Position numbers and translations under genes: made by a program. A DNA stretch of 64,000 bases, taken from contig JAZHRO010000062.1 of the NCBI GenBank assembly GCA_037157565.1, forward strand, positions 7,936,001 through 8,000,000, in the 5' to 3' direction. Positions 35,050-46,084 of this stretch are shown piece by piece (the first letter of the stretch is position 1; each line of letters opens with the position of its first letter). The notes beneath the pieces were generated by a model. The model was not told the DNA's origin, ran no database searches, and saw nothing but the letters and a program-made list of their open reading frames with translations. This stretch comes from Thalassia testudinum (lineage: Eukaryota; Streptophyta; Magnoliopsida; Alismatales; Hydrocharitaceae).

Positions 35050-35770
35050 CCACCTAACCTAAGCACTCCTCGACTGCCACTCACGGCCGACAGCCCTGGT
35101 CCCGGGTGCATTCTATCCAAATACCCGATTACCCGAGTTCTTGGGAGGGTGGATCCGTGAGAGTGAAGGAGAGGAAAGCGCATAGGGGGCAAGGGGGGTT
35201 TTTCTCTCAAGACCAACAGCTGACACTTAGCCATTTAAAGAATCTTCCCCTTGCACGTGAAGAAGGAAGAAGGAAAGGAAGCCTGAGCAGCAGAGAAAGA
35301 AGAGAGAAGGCAAAGTCAGAAGAGAAGAACGAAGAAGGAAAGAAAAAATAGCTGCAAAAAAGGGTGCCCTCTTGGCACTATAGCAGCGAGTGATTTAAGC
35401 CATCTGATTGGCTAAACAAATGCCTAAGCATCATTTGAAGTGCACTGTGCACTTATATTACATGGAATTCATTTACTTAATACTGTTGAAATATTTGAGA
35501 TAATTGCTAAGGGTAATTGGTGATTCACATCACCATTTTACCCCATTCTTTTTGCACTATCTGACATTCACTTTCATTCATATTTTCTTGGAATTCTGTT
35601 GATTATATATTTGTGTTGAATTGCGATCTTGAGAAGTATTTTTGCCAATTGCTTCCTGTGTTCGACCTCGAACTTCATTTCTGATATTCGAGTTATAAAT
35701 TCTATTTGTCTTTCACATTGATTTGACCTATAGTGCAATGCATTGATTTTAAAACCTTTTCAGTGCAACA
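35050..35770 (+). repeat. Ath-3 5' LTR, right piece
   Basis: CCACCTAACCTAAGCACTCC onward aligns with 45335-46084 of the 3' LTR and ends GTGCAACA. The first five bases are the Ath-4 target duplication. Confidence 0.85.
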
Positions 35771-35777
35771 AACATTT

Positions 35778-35795
35778 TGGTGCCGTTGCCGAGGA
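35778..35795 (+). promoter_or_regulatory. Ath-3 primer-binding site (tRNA-Asp)
   Basis: TGGTGCCGTTGCCGAGGA matches the tRNA-Asp complement at 16 of 18 positions; both mismatches are transitions. Seven bases separate it from the LTR end. Confidence 0.87.
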
Positions 35796-36727
35796 GCAAC
35801 GCACAATTTGATCTCTTGATTGCAATATCTGATTTGGTACTAACTTGCTCTATCTCTTTTGACTTTGATCTATTTTAGGGGATTCATTAAAGAAGATCAG
35901 CCGAACATTAGCCACTCTAGGGGTTGGTAAACTCCATCACCCTCCTCTAAGCCCCTGATTCTAAAAAGCTAAAAAAAGGAAGGAAAAAAATCAATTAAGG
36001 CTACTTGCATTTTATTCTTACATAAATCATCAAGTTGCCTGATTTGATACATTCTAGAGAACAACGAAACCCTGGTTTATGCACCTACTTAAAGATTAAG
36101 GTATCTAGGGCTATCACCTTCTTGCTTGAGCCCTAGGTACCACATTTGGACCAAATTAGAGCCAATTAAGATTTCCAGTTTAGGGTTTTAGAGACACACT
36201 TGCTTAATCAAGAATTGATCTTCCCAAACAGTGTGTGCCTAAGCCTTGATTGAATTGGTCTATTCAAGCAAACCCTAAAATCAGGCTCTTAATTTCATTT
36301 GAACGCTAAAAGAGAGACCTAAATTTTTCAAAGGACAAAACAGGTGAAGTCGATCCACCTTGTTGGGTTAACCAATCTTTAAATTAGGTCACTTTTCACA
36401 AAAGCATCTTAAAGTTCAAGTGAAATCATAAGCACCTTGCTCTTAATTTAAAACTAGTAGACTTAAGAGGTCAAGTTCCCATTCTGGTCTACCTGGATCC
36501 TCAGTGACAAGAGAGGTTGGGTGGGGGAAACCCTGTAACTTGTGGAGGCGCTCTACCATGTAGGGGTCTTCGCGGGACTCTCCCACTCTGGCTGCCCAGG
36601 TAATTCTCTGGTGGAAGACTTTTTGACTAAGGGGTATCATCCGCCCAAAACCTCTATAGTCATCCAAAATTTTTGGGTGTCTTGATTGGATCCATCACTT
36701 GCTATCCCTCTTCCATTCCATTAGTGC
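35796..36727 (+). other. Ath-3 untranslated leader
   Basis: Non-coding, with repeated AACCCTA/TAGGG words and, near 36540-36560, TGTGGAGGCGCTCTACC, which resembles the GGAGGCGCAAGCC block upstream of Ath-2 gag. Confidence 0.6.
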
Positions 36728-38510
36728 ATGTTTGGGACAAGGTCCTTAAGACCATCCTTGAGGCATCCATTAGCAATTCACTCTTGTCGACGTCAAGCCT
36801 CAACATCCGTGTTTGTGCAACAACTGGATCACATTGACATATCCTCTGATTTGGAACCTACTTCCCCTTCATCAACTATGGATCACCAAGAAGAACAACC
36901 TAATCTTGAGCAACAATTCCATGATTTCCAAAATCGAATCAATGCCATCATGAACCCACCGTTGTCCTTAAATGCGAGATCACTATAATCTCGCAGTGGT
37001 GGAGATTGAACCCCGAATAAACATTCCCGTGGGAGGACCCGAGGTAGATCTCAAGCCTATCATGCTTCATATGACCCCAAATTTTCATGGCTTGAACTCC
37101 GAGGATCCTTTCCAGCACATCAAAAACCTAAAACATCTAACCCACACCTTTGGAGCAGATGTACAAAATCAGGACGGATTACTCTTAAAGCTCTTCTCAT
37201 TCTCCCTGGCTGACAAAGTCGCTCACTGGTTTCAGACTCAACCCCACATGATCAACACATGGGGAGAACTTCAAACCACCTTCCTGCAGAAATTCTACCC
37301 CATTGGTCGTACCAACATGATGTGACACCAAATCATGCACTTCTCCCAACGAGCAGGAGAATCTTTACATGAGGCATGGGATCATTTTCTAGATCTCATG
37401 CATAAATGCCCCCATCACGAAGTTCCAAAGTGGGAACAAGTCCAATCTTTTTACCACGAACTCCATGAGGATATCAAGCTCTTTGTCAATGCAACCTATG
37501 GTGGTAGTGTCATGGGTCAACATGAGGACACGATTTGGGAAATTCTCAAGAACATGTACGAGAACTCCCTAAACAATGAGTCATTGGGTGCATACGACCG
37601 AACGTCCACCTGTGCATTGACAAATAATCAGGGGGTACATGAATCCCGAGCCTTTCCACATCCGTTGATCTGTAGTTAATAGCCAACCAATTGGACAAGG
37701 TCTCCATTATCAGGAAAAAGGTGGACGACATCACTCATCATCTACACAAATCCACCTCTGCACCTCAAAGCACATACGCGCACCCACCCACGGGAAGGGT
37801 GGCTATGCACAACATCTACCCCCAGGGATGGATGCATATCCACCCCCATCTAATTATGGCTTCCAAGGCAACTCCGGGTCAGCCCACCTCAGTTGGGGGA
37901 ACTCTAAGTCCCCATACCCTGATTATCTCGGAGCTCCTCATACCTGCGAGGATCTTCACTCCGTCCAGAATAATCCTTTCTCCAACACTTACAACTCTGG
38001 ATGGCGTAATCATCCTAACTTTTCATGGTCGGGAAATAACCCAAACTAAGACCGCAATTCCAACCCCGACCACAGGCTCCGTGACCTTATCATCCCACCC
38101 AACCAAGGCCCACTCAAAACTTCCAATCTGGATCACCTAAAGAAGATCATACATCTTTGATTCTCCAGACCTTGGTTGACATGCAAAAACAACACAAAGA
38201 GGAGATCTCTGAGTTACGAAATCAATTTAACCCAGCTGGCAAGTGCTCGCCAACCTGGTGCACTTCCTTCTCAACCTCTTCCAAATCCAAATGAAGTACT
38301 GAACCAGAGGCACGTTATGAACCCAAATCAGGGCCAAGCCCACTTTGTTTATCAGGCCCCTTCTGCTCCATCACCTGACAGGATGGATGCTTCAACTTCA
38401 TACTCAGGATTTCAGCAGCAAACACCTATTTTTCCTAACCCAAACCAAAATCAGGTAGGATTAAATTCTGTCACCACCCGTAGTGGCAAAACAACACAAG
38501 ACCCACCCTT
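36728..38510 (+). pseudogene. gag: Ath-3 gag (degenerate)
   Basis: Start at 36728 (MFGTRSLRPSLRHPL), conserved with the other elements; MDHQEEQPN at 36878 is in the same frame. After a frame change near 36975 the capsid-like part reads FHGLNSEDPFQHI, KVAHWFQTQ, KFYPIGRTN, a TGA at 37323 (CGA decay), then CPHHEVPKWEQVQSFYHEL. The frame changes again near 37690 and 37830, where NTYNSGWRNHPNFSW appears (37984-38028), and near 38060-38170. The VTTRSGK box (38470-38492) marks the Gag-protease boundary. No CCHC knuckle. Confidence 0.86.
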
Positions 38511-39578
38511 TCCTAGCCACAACATGCCTGAGACCATAAACCCTAATCCTAGATTGGTCATCCAGGACACACCCGTCCCTGATAAAGAGCCTGAACCAAT
38601 TCTAGAGGAACCATCTAAGGTTCCATTTCCCGAGGCCTTGACCAAGGGAAAGAGGATAGCCAAACTCGTGGCACCTGAGGACTTGGTTAACTCTTTAAGC
38701 AGGTCCATATAAACATCCCCTTGATGGATGCGATACGCCATGTACTAGCTTACGCACGATTTTTGAAAGACGTGTGTACAACCAAGCGTAAGCCAAGAAC
38801 CAAAGGCGGGAACCCGATCGTACTGTCAGAGCAAGCCAGCTTCATCATTTTGAGCAAACTCCTACCTAAGGCAAAAGACCCTGGCACCCCTCTAATCTTC
38901 TGTGCTATCTGTGATATACAGTTTGATCGAGCCTTACTAGACCTAGGAGCTTCCATAAATTTGATACCTACATCCCTACTAGACTACTTTGAGGAATCTG
39001 AGCTTAAACCGACAGAAATGACCTTGTAATTAGCTAATCGATTGATTAAGTCACCAAAAGGAATTCTCGAGGATGTCATAGTTAGGATACACGATTTCTA
39101 TTTTCCCATAGATTTCATTGTCTTAGACATGGATGCTCCTGAGAACTTGAAGAATACACTGATCATATTAGGGAGATCCTTTCTGGCCACTGCTAGGGTC
39201 AATATTAATTGTGAGGAGGGCCAAATTGAGTTAAAATTTGGGAGCAAGATGCCAAAGATCTATATCTTTAAGGCCCAACAAGGAATTAATTACGGGGTTA
39301 TAGAACAAATCTGTGATGTCAAGGCCGTGGTTGACGACCTATGTAACGAGGAAAACCTGAATATTTCTGATCAACCACAAGAAGATCAAAACCTGCAATT
39401 AGAGGAGCCTAAACATAACCTAGACACATCCACAGCTCCTTCCTTTACTCCCGACACCCACCCAGAACCACCTGCTGCTGTTGATAATCCTGTTATGGAA
39501 TTGAAGCCCCACCCTGACCATCTTAAGTACATCTTTTTGGGTTCCAATTACACGTTTCCTATGATTATCAACTCCTGA
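38511..39578 (+). pseudogene. pol: Ath-3 pol: protease region
   Basis: VPFPEALTKGK and MDAIRHVLAYARFLKD lead to the active-site box DLGAS at 38940-38954 with INLIPTSLLDYF behind it. After a TAA at 39027, DFIVLDMDAP and LIILGRSFLATARVNINC (39108-39218) complete the domain. The linker ELKPHPDHLKYIFLG (39498-39542) precedes RT. This is the best protease active site in the window. Confidence 0.86.
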
Positions 39579-41090
39579 CTCACACCTGATCAGGAAACAT
39601 GCCTGATTTCTATTCTCCAGCAGCATCGGAGAGCCATTGGATGGATTCTCGATGATCTAACTAGCATCAGCCCCTCATACTGCACACATCACATCTATAC
39701 AGAAGAGGGCTCATGACCATCCAGTGAAATGTAGAGACACTTAAATCCAAATCTACAGGATGTCGTGGAAAAGGAGATCATTAAGTGGTTACATGCAGGG
39801 ATCATCTACCCGATCTCCAGCAATCGGTGGGTAAGTCCAATCCAAGTTGTGCTCAAGAAGATAGGGCTCATCGTGATCACGACTGAAACCAAAGAAACCA
39901 TGCCGACCCATATAGCAAACTCATGGAGAGTCTATATTGATTACAGAAGACTCAATTCCTCCACGAAGAAGGATCATTTCCCACTACCGTTCATTGATCA
40001 GATCCTCGAGAAACTAGAGGGAAATCGATTCTTCTACTTTTTGGACAAGTACTCCAGTTATAATTGGGTTGCAATCCATCCTAAGGACCAAGAGAAAACC
40101 ACCTTCACCTACCCCTTCGAAACATATGCATTCCGAAGGATGCCATTCGGTCTCTGCAATGCACCTGCTACTTTTCAGCAGTGCATGCTTGCCATATTCT
40201 TAGATATGGTAAGTAAATACCTTGAGGTCTTCATGGATGACTTCTCGGTATTTGGAGAATCTTTTGATGATTGCCTCCTGCACTTGGTCCAAATCCTTAG
40301 GCGGTGCATCGACTTGAACTTGGTTCCTTCTTGGGAAAAGAGCCACTTCATGGTACCTAAGGGAATTATCCTGGGACTCCCTATGCCTAGCTCGATCAAG
40401 GACATCTGATCCTTTCTAGGGTACGTCAGTTTTTACCATCGATTTATTTTTGATTTCTCGAAAATTGTGCACTCCCTAACTACTCTTCTATCTAAGGATG
40501 TCCCCTTCGAAATCACTGAGGAGTGCACTCAAGCGTTTGAGATCCTACATGATCGAGTTACCCAAGCACCTATCTTGCAGTCCCCTAATTGGTCTCAACA
40601 CTTTGACATCATGCGCGATGCATCTGATTATGCTGTAGGTGTGATACTTGGGTAGAAAATAGATGGGAAACCCGTGGTCATCTACTATGCTAACAGGACA
40701 CTTGACGAGTCTCAGCGTAACTACATAACTACTGAGAAAGAGCTACTAGCCATAGTATTTGTACTGGAGAAATTAAGATCATATCTTTTGGGTTCCCGTG
40801 TTATCATATACTCAAATCACACTGCAATGAGGCACCTCCTTACGAAGAAGGATGCGAAACCTCGACTAATCCGCTGGATCTTACTGTTGAAAGAATTTGA
40901 TCTCGAGATTCACGATAAAGTGGGAAAGCAAAACGTGGTAGCTGACCACTTATCCCACCTTCCTTCTGACAGTGTTGACCCTTATGGACCCATCACAAAA
41001 CACTTTCCCGATGAGCACCTCCTGACTATTAGTACGGGACTTCCTTGGTTTGCTAATTTGGTGAACTACTTGGCATCACATCAGATCCCA
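39579..41090 (+). pseudogene. pol: Ath-3 pol: RT and RNase H with an in-frame deletion
   Basis: RT: VSPIQVVLKK, IDYRRLN, MPFGLCNAPATFQQ, catalytic FMDD at 40230-40241. After GIILG (40376) the next residues are LPMPSSIKDI: about 20 residues present in Ath-2 (HVVSNRG...DAISR) are missing, a clean 60-bp in-frame deletion in the thumb. Stops are at 40407 (CGA decay) and 40653 (CAG decay). RNase H: MRDASDYAVGVILG, VIYYANRTLDESQRNY, TEKELLAIVF, HTAMRHLL and VGKQNVVADHLSHL. Apart from the deletion the domains are nearly full length. Confidence 0.9.
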
Positions 41091-42324
41091 TCCGATTGGC
41101 CGAAGGCCAAGAGAGACAAATTGCTTTCCAATGCCAAGTACTACATCTGGGAAGACCCATACCTATTCCACATTCTTGCTGATCAGATCATCAGGCGATG
41201 CATCCCGAAAGCAGAAATTCAGGACATTTTATCCTTCTGCCATGACCAGGCCTACGGTGGACACTTCTCTGAACATAAAACCACAGCAAAAGTCCTCCAG
41301 TGCAGCTTTTGTTGGCCCCCGATTTTCACAGATGCATACGATCACTGTAAGGCATGCACTCACTAGCAAACCTTGGGCAACATGAGCCACCGCAATATGA
41401 TGCCTTTACAGTCAATTCTCGTATGCAAAATCTTCTATATCTAGGGGATTGATTTCATGGGACCATTCCCTATCTTGGATGGCTTCGAGTACATTCTTCT
41501 CGCTATTGACTACGTGTCCAAATGGATTGAAGCCATCCCTACTCGAACCAACGATCATAAGGTGGTAATCAAATTCATTCATGAGGACATCTTTTCTCGA
41601 TTTGGGATTTTACATGCCATTATCTCTGATGGAGGGACCCATTTCACGAATGCTCAGTTCAGATCACTGATGACCAAATACGGGGTATCACACCAAAATC
41701 TCTACTTCTTATCACCACCAAACCAACAGTCTAGCTGAGCTATCGAATCGGGAGATCAAGAAAATTCTTCAGGTCACTATCTGACCTAAAAGGAAAGATT
41801 GGTCGTCCCGACTTTCGGAAGCCTTGTGGGCTTATAGGATCGCCCACAAGACCCAATTGGGCATGTCTCCTTTCAGATTGGTGTACGAGAAGGAATGTCA
41901 CCTCCCAGTTGAGTTGGAGCACAAAGGGCTGTACAGAAGTGTAATCTAGATCTTTCTAAGGCAGGAACCCACAAAAAGCTTCAAATGAGCGAAATCGATA
42001 AATTATGTGATGATGCATATGAGAACTCACGTATTTACAAAGAGTGGGTTAAGGCCTTTCATGACAAGCACATATCCAGAAAGATTTTTCACCCTGGTCA
42101 GAAAGTCGTACTCTTTGATGCCAAACTCAAACTATTTCCAGGAAAACTCAGATCAAAATGGAACCATATTTATCAGATGGACTTTTGGAAATGGAGCCGT
42201 TGAAATCAGTCAACCCAGCCTTGATTCTGAACCTTTTATTGTGAATGGCCAGCGACTTAAGCTGTTCATTGAACTCCCCAATACAAACTTAGATGAGGTA
42301 TCTTTTGATCTCCATTCTCCTTAA
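41091..42324 (+). pseudogene. pol: Ath-3 pol: integrase (degenerate)
   Basis: The zinc domain reads CHDQAYGGHFSEHKTTAKVL then CSFCW and DHCKACTH (41238-41363), then a TAG. The core has IDYVSKWIEAIPTR and IISDGGTHFTNAQF (two acidic residues); the Glu-bearing LSNREIKKIL segment follows after a frame change near 41705. WAYRIAHKTQLGMSPF and LPVELEHK follow. The C-terminal part has LFPGKLRSKW (42132-42161), and the last frame, ending in SLDSEPFIVNGQRLK and stopping at 42324, is offset again. No chromodomain. Confidence 0.87.
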
Positions 42325-42589
42325 ACTCATTGCACCCTGCTGATGGCATTAAACTCAGTGCTTAATGGGAAGCAATCCATCATTTTTTTTAAAAACCCGA
42401 AACCCTTCTTGGCACATCATATACTGAACTCATATTGCACTTTAGGGTTCATCCATTAGAACAGCTGACACCACCTCTAGTACCGGTACCCAAGCTTGAA
42501 ATCGTCTGCAACAGTCACCCCGACCCGTCCACCCACCCAAAACCTACTCTAATGTACGATCTAAGCTAAACTCGAACCCACGTAATTTA

Positions 42590-42622
42590 CAATGAGGACA
42601 TTGCAAATTGTAGGCATGGGGG
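42590..42622 (+). promoter_or_regulatory. Ath-3 hairpin plus internal polypurine-like block
   Basis: CAATG-AGGA-CATTG (42590-42603) then TAGGCATGGGGG (42611-42622). The G-rich block is very close to the polypurine tract before the 3' LTR. Confidence 0.65.
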
Positions 42623-43310
42623 TTATAAAAGTACAAAATGTTGTAAGAATCACTTCACAAGAAAGGGTTTCAACAAAAAAATTACATATTCCAAAAAACC
42701 AAAAAAAAGAACAAAAAAAATGGAGAAGGGAGGAAATTTTGAAAGATCAATTTGCATATCATTTTTGAGGAGGAAAAGGGGAGGTGATATAAATGTTAAA
42801 AAGGAGCACAATGTGAAACAAAAAGAGATAGTCATTAGTAAAAGATTAAGGAATCTACTTAGTTCTAGACCAAATCAAAAGGAAGAGATAAAAGAAATAA
42901 AAGTGCTAAGAGACAAAAGAGATTAGTATGAACGCTGATCTTAGGCCTCTTGGGCTATGATTTTAGGCTTAAAAATTCAAGTATCCATTAAGATTTGGAT
43001 AGTTCTCAAGAGGTTGGGGAAAATGCGAAGTTAAGTATTAGGTCTAAGGCTTAGGGAATATTCGACCTCGTTAATTGACCTCTGGTTTGCGAGACTCAGT
43101 AACCTAAGCACCCCAATCCACATGCAGTCTGGTTCAGTGTGCTTAATTATCAAAATCATGCAAAAGTGTTAATTATGTTCTGAAAAAGCTACCTAGATTA
43201 GGAGCGGTTGATCAACACAAGTTGATTTAGAAGGGTTCCCAGCATGGAGAGGCAGGAAATTTCCCTCGAGGATGCGTAATAACATACTGTCTCCTCGGTG
43301 CTTGTCTCCT

Positions 43311-43520
43311 AGGATATTTAACTATCCTACTGGGGGCATGTAAGCACCATGTGCTAGTTCAGATGCCATGGGCGAAATTATCATTAAATGTCGATTGCCA
43401 GGATCTAGATTTAACTACAGAACACCATGGGCAAGATTATCTTGAAATCTCGAAAGCTAGGGTTCTGGGGTTTCCATGGGCGTGCTATCTCGAAACATCG
43501 ATTGCCAGAGACCCTATGAG
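43311..43520 (+). promoter_or_regulatory. Ath-3 structured cassette: two hairpins and three CCATGGGC repeats
   Basis: AGGATA-TTTAAC-TATCCT (43311-43328) and AGCAC-CAT-GTGCT (43343-43355) are followed by three repeats starting CCATGGGC at 43366, 43425 and 43474, each continuing TATC.TGAAA.GTCGA..GCCAGGG. Ath-5 has the same cassette at 50741-50955. Confidence 0.7.
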
Positions 43521-43922
43521 GATTGATGGTGGGAGCTAGGAATCCGATACAGACTGTGTTGTAAAGCAAATCCAAAGCTAGAAATAAAGAAAGAAAAGTG
43601 AGAGAAAACTCTCCAAAAAATCTTCTGTCTCTCTGTTACAAAAATGCACTACAAACTAAACTTAGGCAAAACTTATTACAAGCATGGGTTCTTTAACCTC
43701 GGAGTTCAATGAACCATAGGATAGTTCCTGTGGGCCTTAGAAACCTTTGAGGTGGACTGAGGCTAAAGATGGTCAGGTCTGGATCTTGGTTGGTACTTGA
43801 GTACCTCTAGGCCTACTATTGGCATTCTGACCTAATCTACAAAAGAAATCACACATCAGAGATCTGAACATGTGGTCTAGAATTTGAGTTAATTCCATGA
43901 GATTTTACTAAGGGACTAACAA

Positions 43923-43940
43923 AAGCAAGGTATGGGGGTA
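43923..43940 (+). promoter_or_regulatory. Ath-3 polypurine tract
   Basis: AAGCAAGGTATGGGGGTA lies immediately before TGATGGGAAC of the 3' LTR. Confidence 0.75.
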
Positions 43941-46084
43941 TGATGGGAACACTATTATGAGCCATAACTAGATTAATTTAGTTATTATCAAGGAATAAAT
44001 GCTCCTACATAACTGCCAGAGAGCCATAATTCATTTCATAATCATTCTGAGAGAAAGATAAGAAACCAGGGTTAAAACTATAATTTTACCATCATACCTT
44101 GAATACAATACAATCATGGGTTTTTCCAGGGGTAATTAAAGGTCAAATAGTCTTAAATATCCAGCAAGTGGGTTAGAACAGACAAAAAAGTATTTTCGCA
44201 TGTTTTGATAATTAAATAACTTCTGAAAACCTAAAAATAAATTACTTAATTAACTGAGGTTCTGGTCAGGATAAAATTCACCTAAACCCTCTAAAATTCA
44301 TAGAAAAATATTCTCTAGGGTTTGGTCCTTCAATTTGACCACAAGAACCTGCCTTGACCAAAAATAGAGTCTCAGATTGACATTTGTCCTAATTTAGGTT
44401 TTTGCATAAATTACCAAGTCAAACTTAGTCAAAACCAAAATCCAACTTCACCATTGGATTCCTTAGGTCCAAATTAGGTTTGTACCAAAATTTGGGCACA
44501 ATCTGAGATCATCTTGACCAAGTTAGCATTTTGGTCCAGTCAAACTTTTTTTATCTCATTCAGATCCTTAGCTTTTTGAATTCCTTGCAAATGGCCCCCT
44601 AACATTATCATCGTCTTCACATAAAGGCCCCTTCCACCATGAATCCTATTCCTACAAACTCTGACGACCAAGATCCTTAGCTTTTTGAATTCCTTGCAAA
44701 TGGCCCCCTAACATTATCCTCGTTTTCACATAAAGGCCCCTTCCACCATGAATCCTATCCCTACAAACTCTGACGACCTAAATTTGGCAAGTTCTCCTTG
44801 ATTCCTTGACGAATCCCTCTCAAATTTGAAAGGGAAGTTCGTCAAGGAATTCCCTTCCTTTTGAGCAAATTCCCAAACTCTCAAACTTTCCCAATCTCTC
44901 ATGCGAAAGCATGAGAGATTAGGATATCCTAGAATTCCTATCTCCAGCAAAGCTTTCCAAGCTTGGGAAGCTTGCTTCCCAAGCTCAAAACTCCCTCCAA
45001 AGGAAAATAAAAGGACCACCAGATCATACCGAACTTCTCAAGCTTGATTTTGGTAGGAAATTCCCCACATTCCTCCTTATTCTGGCCGAGAGGCTCCTCG
45101 AGCTCCTGCAATTCCTCCCAGCCTCCATCGTTGTCCGTCCGCAATACCAGCACCGGATTCATCTTCCTTCACATTGCGCCATACCAGCAGGCATCTCTAC
45201 CTCCGTCTTTTTCGCCGTTTCCTTCTCACCGAAGTCACCTTCATCTCCGATGCCGGCCATACCGCAACTGGCATCGCTTCTGCCGCTCTTCATTCGCTTG
45301 CAACACCTTACATGCGAGTCTGGCCGATCCATATACCCGCCTAACCTAAGTACTCCTCAGCTACCATAAACGGCTGACAGCCCTGGTCCTGGGTGCGTTC
45401 TATTTGAATACACAATTACCCAAGGCCCTGAGAGGGCGGATCCGTGAGAGTGAAGGAGAGGAAAGCAAGCGGGGTAAAGGGGGGTTTTACTCTCAGGACC
45501 AATTGCCAACATTTAGCCATTTAAAGAATCTTTCCCTTGCATGTGAAGAAGGAAGAAGGAAAGGAAGCCTGAGCAACAAAGAAAGAAGAGAGAAGGCAAA
45601 GCCAGAAGAGATGAAGGAAGAAGGAAAGAAAGAATAGCTACAGAAAAGGAGCTGCAGAAGAAGAGAAGAGAAAGGGTGCCCTCTTGGCACTGTAGCAGCA
45701 AGTGATTTAAGCCGTCTGATCAACCGAATAGACGTCTGAGCATCATTTGAAGTGCACTGTGCACTTATATTAAGTGGAATTCAATTGCTTAGTACTGTTG
45801 AAATATTTGAGATAATTGCTAGGGGTAATTGGTGATTCACATCACCATTTTACCCCATTCTTTTTTGCACTATCAAACATTCACTTTCATTCATATTTAC
45901 TTGGAATTCTATTGAATATATATTTGTGTTGAATTGCGATCTTGAGAAGTATTTTTGCCAATTGCTCCCTGTGTTCGACCTCAAACTTCATTTCTGATAT
46001 TCGAGCTATAAATTCTATTTGTTTTTTGCGCTGATTCGACCTATACTGCAACACATTGATTTTAAAATTGATTTCAGAGCAACA
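43941..46084 (+). repeat. Ath-3 3' LTR (about 2.14 kb, rearranged)
   Basis: Aligns with the 5' LTR but lacks the counterpart of 29173-29897 (junction near 45300). It also carries a tandem duplication of about 109 bp (44562-44670 and 44671-44779). It ends CAGAGCAACA and abuts the inverted Ath-5 LTR. Confidence 0.87.

Larger units (their letters stand above)
42325..43922 (+). other. Ath-3 3' non-coding region
   Basis: No envelope-like gene. GGCATTAAACTCAGTGCTTA (42347) is the post-pol motif. Then come the hairpin plus G-rich block (42590-42622), a purine tract (42690-42730), and a structured cassette at 43311-43520. Confidence 0.75.
27930..46084 (+). mobile_element. Ath-3: Athila-lineage retrotransposon with Ath-4 nested in its 5' LTR
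   Basis: 5' LTR in two pieces (27930-29937 and 35050-35770), PBS 35778, gag-pol 36728-42324, 3' non-coding tail, 3' LTR 43941-46084. Flanks do not show a target duplication: GCTGC on the left (pol of Ath-2), AGCAA on the right (an inverted LTR of Ath-5). So the two ends may come from different insertions joined by recombination or deletion. Gag-pol is decayed but nearly complete. Ath-7 at 62256 has the same LTR family. Confidence 0.88.

Noticed and set aside
42325..43940. Envelope-like gene of Athila
   Set aside because: No frame of useful length, signal peptide or membrane segment in the tail of Ath-1, Ath-3 or Ath-5.
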